Assembly: GCF_014203835.1 (NCBI RefSeq) | Contig: NZ_JACHJW010000001.1 | Location: forward strand, 5,592,501-5,656,500 | Reading direction: 5' to 3' | DNA: 64,000 nt | DNA from: Micromonospora polyrhachis | GTDB lineage: Bacteria > Actinomycetota > Actinomycetes > Mycobacteriales > Micromonosporaceae | Part shown: in pieces, positions 27,527 to 33,174 of the stretch | How the letters are laid out: each line of letters opens with the position of its first letter | How positions within the stretch are numbered: the stretch's first letter is position 1 | Made by a program: the position numbers and the translations under genes | The notes under the pieces: generated by a model | Told to the model about the DNA's origin: nothing | Seen by the model: the letters and a program-made list of their open reading frames with translations, nothing else | Database searches by the model: none

Positions 27527-28507
27527 TCAGCCCGTCGCCCGGGTGACCGATGTGCCGGGGACCGACGTCCCGGTGACCGGCGTTTCGTCGGTGGCCCCGT
27601 CGGCGGTGGTCCGGGCGGCGACGTGCACGGTCGACGCGGCGAGCAGGAACGTGTCCGGACGGCGTAGCACCCCGTGCGCGCTGTCCGGGTCGAGTAGCCG
27701 GTCGAGCTGCCGGCGGTCGTCGGAATCGAGCCGGTCGTCGAGTAGGTCTCGTTGGCGGGTGAGCATGTCGTGTACGTGTTCCCGGGTCGCCGGGTCCAGC
27801 GGGGCCGGCAGGTCCACGAGGAACGTCCGGCTGCCGACCGGGGTGAGCCCGGCGACCGAGAGTAGACCCGGCCAGTCCTCGGCGACCGCGACGCTGCCGG
27901 CGAGGGCGTCTCGTCGGGCGGCGAACCAGTCCTCCATCAACGCGTCGAGCCGGGCCTGGAGACCGGGTCGTCCCGTGCCGGTGTCGCGGGGTAGGAACCG
28001 GGTGGGCAGACCCCCCTCGGCCACCGCCAGCAGACCGCCCGGCCGTAGGACGGCGGCGAGCCGGCCGAGGGCGGCCCGCTGATCGCCGAAGTGGTGCACC
28101 ACACTGCTCGCCCAGATGAGGTCGGCTGCCGGTAGTTGATCGCCGGAGTCGCCCAGGTCGGCGCGGAGGGTGCCGATCCGGTCGGCGAGCCCGAGGCCAC
28201 GAGCCCGGTTGGCGGCCCGGTCCAGCAGTTCGGGCTGGATGTCGACGGCGAGGACGCGGGCCGCGGGAAACGCCTGGGCCAGCAGGCAGGCGGTCACGCC
28301 GGGGCCGCTGCCGACATCCAGGATCGACCCGGTCGGTACGGCGGATGGGCCGGTGTCCGTCACCAGCTCGGGTGATCGGGCCACCACGAGTTCGCGTAGC
28401 CAGGCTGTCGCCTGCCGCTGCCACGGGCTGCGGATCTGGGCGAGCTGTTCGAGTTCCGTGGCCAGTGCGGACCAGTCGACCTGGTGCTTCTCCTGGTACG
28501 CGCCCAC
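27527..28507 (-). CDS. Class I SAM-dependent methyltransferase
   Basis: This 326-residue Rossmann-fold methyltransferase has motif I in SILDVGSGPGVTACLLAQ, the acidic end of strand 2 in VLAVDIQPELL, and post-I ADLIWASSVVHHFGD, then RPGGLLAVAEGG. The C-terminal 130 residues are a helical extension of unknown role. The GTG at 28507 is chosen because GGGAGGAC lies 7 bases upstream. The substrate is unknown. A 48-bp stretch of this gene is duplicated next to the P450 gene, 2 kb away. It is divergent from the PLP enzyme gene. Confidence 0.88.
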   Translation of the reverse strand: MGAYQEKHQVDWSALATELEQLAQIRSPWQRQATAWLRELVVARSPELVTDTGPSAVPTGSILDVGSGPGVTACLLAQAFPAARVLAVDIQPELLDRAANRARGLGLADRIGTLRADLGDSGDQLPAADLIWASSVVHHFGDQRAALGRLAAVLRPGGLLAVAEGGLPTRFLPRDTGTGRPGLQARLDALMEDWFAARRDALAGSVAVAEDWPGLLSVAGLTPVGSRTFLVDLPAPLDPATREHVHDMLTRQRDLLDDRLDSDDRRQLDRLLDPDSAHGVLRRPDTFLLAASTVHVAARTTADGATDETPVTGTSVPGTSVTRATG

Positions 28508-28528
28508 TCGGTGTCCTCCCAATCGATT

Positions 28529-28566
28529 GATAGAACTAGCGGCATCGATATTCGTTCGGATAGAAC
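28529..28566. promoter_or_regulatory. Direct GATAGAAC repeats in a divergent promoter region
   Basis: GATAGAAC occurs at 28529-28536 and 28559-28566, 30 bp (about three helical turns) apart, in the 116 bases between the divergent methyltransferase and PLP-enzyme genes. The second copy is also the right half of GTTC-GGATA-GAAC. The stretch is A+T-richer than its surroundings. The repeats may be operator half-sites or overlap the promoters; this is inference. Confidence 0.4.
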
Positions 28567-28623
28567 GTACAGGGTCGGATGCCGACGTGTCGGCTCAACC
28601 ACCCACCCGGAGGGCCGTGTCTG

Positions 28624-29814
28624 ATGTCGATGTCCGAACCGATGGCCAGGCCGGAGGATCCAGCGTCGTTCGCGGCGACGGCGGATGGGATCACCCTCGA
28701 AGCGCTGCGCCGCAAGCGGGGTGCGAAGTGGACGGAGTCGCCGCCGGACGCGATAGCCGCCTGGGTGGCCGACTCGGATTTGCCGCTCGCCCCGGTGGTG
28801 ACCACGGCCATCCGCGCGGCCGTGGAGCGGGGTGACCTTGGCTATCCCCACGAGGACGGCGCGCCGGTACGGGCCTGGGCGGGTTGGTGCGAGCGCCGGT
28901 ACGGCTGGACTCCGGACGTACGGCACGTCAGCCAGCACGGAAACGTCGTCGCGGCCCTGGCGGCCTGCATCGATCTGCTCACCGAGCCGGGCGAGCCGGT
29001 GGTGGTGCCGGTCCCGGCGTACCCGCCGTTCCTGCTGGCACCGGGGGACCTGGGGCGGACCGCGGTCCCCGTCCCACTGGTGACCGACGGTTCGGGGCGG
29101 CCCACCTTCGACCTCGACGCCATCGCTGCCGCGCTGCGGGCCGGGGCGCGACTCGTGCTGCTCTGCTCGCCGCACAACCCGACCGGGCGGTCCTGGTCGG
29201 TGCCGGAGCTGGAACAGTTGGCCGAGGTGGTGTTGCGTCACGATGGCTGGCTGGTCAGTGACGAGATATTCGCCGATGTGACGCTGCCCGGTGCGCGACA
29301 CGTCCCCACGGCGTCCCTGGCGCACGAGGTGGCCGCCCGGACCGTCACGCTCGCCGCGGCGAGCAAGGCGTTCGGCATCGCCGGGTTGCGGTACGCGTTG
29401 GCCGCAGCGCCCGACCCGGAGCTGCACATGGCGATTCGGCACCGCCGACACGTGCGTGGCGCGACCCCCAGCGCACTCGGTGCCGTCGCGACCGAGGCGG
29501 CCTGGCGGGGCGGGGACGGTTGGCTGGACGCGGCCCTGGCGTACCTCGATGCCCGTCGGGCCGACCTGGCGGCGGCGTTGCCCAGCCTGACCGGGGTGCG
29601 CTGTCATCTGCCGGAGGCGACCTATCTGGCCTGGCTGGACCTGCGCGTGACGCCGTTCGCCATCGATCCGGCGGCGAAGCTGCTGGCCGCTGCCCGAGTG
29701 CACCTCTCCGAGGGGACACCGTTCGGCACCGCCGGCTTCACCCGGATGAACCTCGCCCTGCCCGGACCGGTGCTGGCCGAGGCCCTGGACCGACTGGCGG
29801 CCGCGTTCCGGTGA
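28624..29814 (+). CDS. MalY/PatB-type PLP-dependent aminotransferase/C-S lyase
   Basis: This is a fold-type I PLP enzyme of 396 residues. The MalY/PatB type is suggested by WVADSDLPLAPVV near the start and VVVPVPAYPPFLL. CSPHNPTGRSW, VSDEIFADVTLPG and the PLP lysine in LAAASKAFGIAGLRYA complete the pattern. Members cleave cystathionine-like C-S bonds or transaminate amino acids; which applies cannot be decided here. The ATG at 28624 follows GGAGGG. It converges on the P450 gene, with a relic of the methyltransferase gene at its stop codon. Confidence 0.9.
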   Translation: MSMSEPMARPEDPASFAATADGITLEALRRKRGAKWTESPPDAIAAWVADSDLPLAPVVTTAIRAAVERGDLGYPHEDGAPVRAWAGWCERRYGWTPDVRHVSQHGNVVAALAACIDLLTEPGEPVVVPVPAYPPFLLAPGDLGRTAVPVPLVTDGSGRPTFDLDAIAAALRAGARLVLLCSPHNPTGRSWSVPELEQLAEVVLRHDGWLVSDEIFADVTLPGARHVPTASLAHEVAARTVTLAAASKAFGIAGLRYALAAAPDPELHMAIRHRRHVRGATPSALGAVATEAAWRGGDGWLDAALAYLDARRADLAAALPSLTGVRCHLPEATYLAWLDLRVTPFAIDPAAKLLAAARVHLSEGTPFGTAGFTRMNLALPGPVLAEALDRLAAAFR

Positions 29815-29859
29815 CCGGGAGCAGACCCGGCCGGTCCTCGGTGACCGCGATGCTGCCGG
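29812..29859 (+). pseudogene. 48-bp relic matching the methyltransferase gene
   Basis: Bases 29812-29859 match 27853-27900 inside the methyltransferase gene at 42 of 48 positions, in the same orientation. All six differences are transitions. Read on the minus strand it would encode SIAVTEDRPGLLPV, matching SVAVAEDWPGLLSV of the methyltransferase. It begins at the stop codon of the PLP-enzyme gene and is not part of any intact frame. It looks like the remains of a duplicated or displaced methyltransferase copy. Confidence 0.8.
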
Positions 29860-29925
29860 TTGCCGGTTGGCCGCTCCGCGGGGACCCGGCCGGTTCAGCC
29901 GATGGTCGGCCCCAGCCGGCCTGGC

Positions 29926-31128
29926 TCAGCCGACGGCGACCTCGACCGGCAGGCTGGACAGCCCGCGGAGGGTGGGGTTCGGCTCGCGTACGACGTGCCC
30001 GGCGATCCGGATCGCCGGGGCGGCAGCGGCCAGGGCGGTGAACACCGCGCGGGCCTCGGCGAAGGCGAGCGCGGCACCGAGGCAGGCGTGGGTGCCCCGG
30101 CCGAATCCGAAGTGGGGATTCGGGTGCCGGGTCAGCACGAGTTCGTCGGGGTTGGGGAAGATCGCCGGATCCCGGTGGGCCGCGCCGAAGAGCACCACCA
30201 CCCGGGCCCCGCGTGGGATCCGGCGGGTGCCCAGTCGGGTGTCGATGGTGGCCACCCGTTCCTGCGCCTGGAACGGGGTGTCGAAGCGGAGCAGTTCGTG
30301 CAGGGCGGTGGCCTGGCCACGCTCGGCGAGCCGGCCGAAGCCTGCCATCGCCCCCGGCGTACGGAGCAGGGCGTAGGCGGCGTTGCCGAGGAACCGTTGG
30401 CCGGTGTTGAGGCCGGCGAGCAGCACGGCCCGCAACGAGTTCATCAGCAGGTCGGTGCCGACTGTCGCCGCTGCGTCCCGGGACCGGAGGTAGCCGAGGA
30501 TGCCGCTGTCGGGCTGGTGCTCGTACGCCTGCCGGATCAGCTCGCTCAATCGGGCCCGCGCCGCCAGGCCGGGTTGCTCCGTCTCTGGTGCGACGCCCGC
30601 CATCATGCTCCGCACGACCGCCCGCGACGCGTCCTGGAAGTCCTCCTGTTGTGACAGGTCGCCACCGAGGATCCGCGCGATCCCGTACGAGGTGACGGGG
30701 ACCGTCAGGTCGGTGACCAGGTCTCCGGCACCGTGGTGCAGCAGGTCCTTGATTGCCCGGTCGGCGAACTGGCGCAGGTCCTCGCGAAGGGCCGGGATTC
30801 CCTGGGCGCGGAAGGCTTCGGTCAGCAGTTGGCGTACCGGTAGCTGGTCCGGTGGGTCGAGGGTCTGCACGGTGATCGTCTGTGGTTCCGCCGGGATGCC
30901 CGCCCGTCGGTAGTCGGCCGCGAACCCGGCGCTGTCCTCGATGACCCGCAGGCAGTCGTCGTACCGGCTGAGGACCCAGGACGCCAGTTGCTCGTGCCAG
31001 TGCACCGGATCGTCGGTCCGCAGCCGGTGGTATGTCGGATAGGGGTCCTCGATGAACTGTGGCGAAAGTGGGTCGAAGAGTTCTTCGGGCGTGGCGGCCG
31101 GGCTGCTGTCGCGACCGTTCGTGACCAT
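29926..31128 (-). CDS. Cytochrome P450, candidate peptide cross-linking enzyme
   Basis: This complete bacterial P450 has 400 residues. The heme thiolate is Cys349 in FGRGTHACLG, and the ExxR pair is Glu278/Arg281 (ELLR). Two positions are unusual. The I-helix reads AGLNTG at residues 238-243, with Asn241 where most P450s have Asp or Glu. The C-helix reads DPPDQLPVR at residues 91-99, with Gln95 where most have the heme-propionate His. The ATG at 31128 follows AGGGAG. It is divergent from two MRHYY pentapeptide frames, the arrangement expected for a biarylitide-type cross-linking P450. The reaction is inferred from that context and not from the sequence alone. Confidence 0.93.
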   Translation of the reverse strand: MVTNGRDSSPAATPEELFDPLSPQFIEDPYPTYHRLRTDDPVHWHEQLASWVLSRYDDCLRVIEDSAGFAADYRRAGIPAEPQTITVQTLDPPDQLPVRQLLTEAFRAQGIPALREDLRQFADRAIKDLLHHGAGDLVTDLTVPVTSYGIARILGGDLSQQEDFQDASRAVVRSMMAGVAPETEQPGLAARARLSELIRQAYEHQPDSGILGYLRSRDAAATVGTDLLMNSLRAVLLAGLNTGQRFLGNAAYALLRTPGAMAGFGRLAERGQATALHELLRFDTPFQAQERVATIDTRLGTRRIPRGARVVVLFGAAHRDPAIFPNPDELVLTRHPNPHFGFGRGTHACLGAALAFAEARAVFTALAAAAPAIRIAGHVVREPNPTLRGLSSLPVEVAVG

Positions 31129-31380
31129 CGGGGACTCCCTGCAATTGTCGAGCATATTCCGAAATGGTTCTTCGAAGTTATTCGGCGGCACCCAGTGATT
31201 GTCTCGTTAATTGCTGACGGATTGTCGACCGTGTTGGTGACGTGTTTCAACCCTAGGCGGTGCTCCCCGGTTTGGCGAGCTTGAGAGGGATGGGATCCAT
31301 CGAAGATCTTCAAGGTTTGCGAGAAAGTAAATAGTTCGTTAACTGGTATGAACGGGGGCAAAAATACGGGCGTTAGGGTC
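31129..31380. promoter_or_regulatory. A+T-rich divergent promoter region of the P450/pentapeptide locus
   Basis: Between the P450 start and the first pentapeptide frame lie 348 bases with no other gene. Counting 31141-31380 gives 120 G+C in 240, about 50 percent, against roughly 70 percent around it. Such a drop fits divergent promoters or recently acquired DNA. I see no -35/-10 pair that I would call with confidence. Confidence 0.5.
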
Positions 31381-31416
31381 GCGTCTCTCGTCTCCCTGTG
31401 GCACTGTCTCGACAAA

Positions 31417-31447
31417 GAGGCGAAACGGGATCGGCCCGGTTCGCCTC
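31417..31447 (+). promoter_or_regulatory. Hairpin 30 bases before the first pentapeptide frame
   Basis: GAGGCGAAACGGG (31417-31429) and CCCGGTTCGCCTC (31435-31447) pair over 13 positions with one mismatch around a 5-base loop. It has no U run after it, so a plain terminator is unlikely. It could be an operator or an RNA element that controls or protects the leader of the precursor transcript. Confidence 0.55.
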
Positions 31448-31476
31448 GTGTGGTGCTGGATGAAGGGGGGATTATC

Positions 31477-31494
31477 GTGCGTCACTACTACTGA
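31477..31494 (+). CDS. Pentapeptide precursor Met-Arg-His-Tyr-Tyr, copy 1
   Basis: This is an 18-base frame: GTG CGT CAC TAC TAC TGA. A strong ribosome binding site, GAAGGGGGG, ends 6 bases before the GTG. The product, MRHYY, is the size of the five-residue biarylitide precursors (MRYYH type), the smallest known RiPP precursor genes. An identical peptide is encoded 123 bases downstream with different start and Arg codons. Both lie in front of the divergent P450 and on the strand of the hydroxylase. The coding call rests on the duplication, the two good ribosome binding sites and the P450 neighbour. Confidence 0.78.
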   Translation: MRHYY

Positions 31495-31599
31495 TTAGTT
31501 GGGTCACGCTATCGTCGTTGGCGAATTTGTCGGTGCGCTGACAGTGGCGACTCAGGCGATGATTTGCCAGCGTCCTGAAACGGGAAGGGGGCGTTTCTC

Positions 31600-31617
31600 A
31601 TGCGCCACTACTACTGA
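31600..31617 (+). CDS. Pentapeptide precursor Met-Arg-His-Tyr-Tyr, copy 2
   Basis: This is an 18-base frame: ATG CGC CAC TAC TAC TGA. GAAGGGGG ends 8 bases before the ATG. Compared with copy 1 the two coding differences (GTG/ATG and CGT/CGC) both leave the initiator-Met, Arg, His, Tyr, Tyr product unchanged, and the intervening DNA is not conserved, which points to selection on the peptide. Twelve bases after the stop begins a 16-bp perfect hairpin, then the hydroxylase gene. In known biarylitides Met-Arg acts as leader and the last three residues are cross-linked; the same reading here gives a His-Tyr-Tyr core. Confidence 0.82.
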   Translation: MRHYY

Positions 31618-31628
31618 TCTGACCAGTC

Positions 31629-31665
31629 GCGCCGCCGCCGCCGGTGATGCCGGCGGCGGCGGCGC
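31629..31665 (+). terminator. Perfect 16-bp G+C hairpin between precursor and hydroxylase
   Basis: Left arm 31629-31644 and right arm 31650-31665 are perfectly complementary over 16 bp, almost all G-C, with a 5-base loop TGATG. No U tract follows. It stands 12 bases after the second pentapeptide stop and 41 bases before the hydroxylase ATG. It could be a partial terminator or a 3' stabiliser that gives much more precursor than enzyme mRNA, as in other RiPP operons. Confidence 0.75.
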
Positions 31666-31706
31666 CCCCTCGCCAATGCCAGCCCAGACAGGAAGGAGCG
31701 GTCCAG

Positions 31707-32777
31707 ATGTCCCGGCCCCCCTTGTTTCCCGAGACCCTCGCCGGCGAGGCGTCCGCCGTACGACTCGCGATGGAGTTCGATGCCGAGCCACTGGCGGCAG
31801 AGCTACGGTCCCTGGAGCAGCAACCCTGGCGACACCAGCGGCCGTACTCCGCGGGGCAGGTGGGAAAGCCGATCGCCCAGGGCTGGACCTGCTTTCCGCT
31901 ACACAGTCCCGGTGGTCTACTGGAACGCACCGACCCGGGCGGCCCGGCGCTGGTGCCGTTCGCCGACACCCCGGCGTTGTCGGCGTTGCCGGCGATGGCG
32001 AAGGTGCTCCGGGAACTGCCCTGTGAACTGCGGAGCGCCCGCCTGCTCGCGCTCGACGCGGGAGCGGAGCTGGCCGAGCACCGCGACGAGTTCATCGGGT
32101 TCGGCTACGGCCAGCTGCGGCTGCACATCCCCATCGTCACCAACCCGGGCGCGCGGCTGTTCATCGAAGGCTATGAGCACAATTGGAAGCCGGGTGAGCT
32201 GTGGTACGCCAACTTCGCCCTGCCGCACTTCCTGCGCAACGACGGTGCCCAGCGACGGGTGCACCTGGTGGTCGACTGCATGCTGAACGACGCACTGCTC
32301 GCCCTCTTCCCCGGTTGGTTCCGGGATCGGGTGGGTGCCCTGGCCTATGTCAGCAACCGGCCGAGAACGACGCCCGCCCCGCTGCCGGCGCTGTCGGAGT
32401 TCCTGCTGCCGGCACCGTTGGACACCGACCTGCTCGCCCATCTACCCGAGACGGGGCACGACGACGGACCGGGTCGAAGCAGCGCCACGTGCCACGACGG
32501 CGTACCCCGACCGGCGGCCGGGGTGGCGGACTCGACCGGGGAGCCGATCGACCGGGCGCAGGCGTGGTTGGAGCGGAAGCCAGAGGGGCTTGTCCTACGG
32601 ACCGCTGGTGGCGCGCAGACCGCGCTGGTGCCGATCGGAGCCTACGAGTATCGCTTCGAAGGCTGGACCGACGAACGGACCATCGACCTCGGGCAGCTAC
32701 CCGACCGGGTGGTGTTGCACGACCGGCGGAACTGGTGGCACCGGACCTGGAGTTGCCCGGTGCGCTCCACCGCCTGA
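31707..32777 (+). CDS. Aspartyl/asparaginyl beta-hydroxylase family Fe(II)/2OG dioxygenase
   Basis: The N-terminal 200 of 356 residues match the AspH family. HRD at residues 125-127 gives the first His and the Asp ligand. LRLHIPIVTNPGARLFIEG follows, then GELWYANFALPHFLRNDG with the second His (174), and RRVHLVVD, whose Arg should bind 2-oxoglutarate. The last 125 residues are an extension that I do not recognise, including a Trp-rich end. The ATG at 31707 follows GGAAGGAG. It lies behind the two MRHYY frames on the same strand, so a hydroxylated peptide residue (for example beta-hydroxy-His) is a reasonable guess; free amino acids are an alternative substrate. Confidence 0.88.
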   Translation: MSRPPLFPETLAGEASAVRLAMEFDAEPLAAELRSLEQQPWRHQRPYSAGQVGKPIAQGWTCFPLHSPGGLLERTDPGGPALVPFADTPALSALPAMAKVLRELPCELRSARLLALDAGAELAEHRDEFIGFGYGQLRLHIPIVTNPGARLFIEGYEHNWKPGELWYANFALPHFLRNDGAQRRVHLVVDCMLNDALLALFPGWFRDRVGALAYVSNRPRTTPAPLPALSEFLLPAPLDTDLLAHLPETGHDDGPGRSSATCHDGVPRPAAGVADSTGEPIDRAQAWLERKPEGLVLRTAGGAQTALVPIGAYEYRFEGWTDERTIDLGQLPDRVVLHDRRNWWHRTWSCPVRSTA

Positions 32778-32830
32778 CCGGCTGCTGATCGGGTTGGCCA
32801 CCGCCTGACCGGCCGCTGATCGGGTCAGCC
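32769..32830. repeat. 31-bp tandem duplication across two gene ends
   Basis: Units 32769-32799 and 32800-32830 are identical except for a few bases. Unit 1 holds the stop codon of the hydroxylase gene and unit 2 reaches the stop codon of the small gene on the other strand (TCA at 32825-32827). The duplication therefore separates the converging genes. Confidence 0.8.
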
Positions 32831-33076
32831 GATCGGGCGCTTCAGGTGGTAGCGGTGCACCTCGGTGGTGCCCTGGAGGTTGTTGACGTCCTCCTGTGCC
32901 GACACCAGCTCCCAGCCCTCGGCGCCGACCCGGTTGAGGTGGGCGATCGCGGTGTCGCCGTAGTCGGAGACGTCCCGCCGGTGCCCGTCCGGGCCGTACC
33001 AGTAGTAGGACAGCCCCCACCCCTGCCCCTGAGCGTGCCGACGCCGGACCAGCAATGCGTACTCCCACTTAACCAT
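32825..33076 (-). CDS. Small DUF4177-like protein
   Basis: This is an 83-residue hydrophilic protein. It opens MVKWEYALLVRRR and has LNRVGAEGWELVSAQED near residues 47-63; the aromatic start and the G-x-EGWELV motif are typical of DUF4177-type proteins of unknown function. The ATG is at 33076. It converges on the hydroxylase gene, with the duplicated 31-bp segment at the junction, and is not obviously part of the peptide locus. Confidence 0.75.
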   Translation of the reverse strand: MVKWEYALLVRRRHAQGQGWGLSYYWYGPDGHRRDVSDYGDTAIAHLNRVGAEGWELVSAQEDVNNLQGTTEVHRYHLKRPIG

Positions 33077-33174
33077 CGGTCCATTATGGCGGTAGCCGGC
33101 TGGTTACCGAAACAGACGCTTGCTTTCGTAGACCGGATGGTCCGGCTCGGCCACGACCGTACACAGCCGACGTT

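Noticed and set aside
25296-28424. An open minus-strand frame of over 1000 codons running through the M28 peptidase and its neighbours
   Set aside because: Only the M28 part has a recognisable domain; the upstream part is the wrong frame of the TIGR03086 and methyltransferase genes, a common effect of high G+C content.
29738-31144. A 468-codon minus-strand frame overlapping the P450 gene
   Set aside because: It is the shifted frame of the P450, rich in Arg, Gly and Pro, without domain pattern. It was useful only because its start region exposed the methyltransferase relic.
31629-31665. Reading the GCC/GGC repeats as a trinucleotide repeat or part of a CRISPR-like array
   Set aside because: There is one perfect stem-loop only, with no spacers or further copies.
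31499-32026. A plus-strand frame starting after the first pentapeptide and running into the hydroxylase gene
   Set aside because: It has no ribosome binding site, no domain, and overlaps the clearly coding hydroxylase frame.
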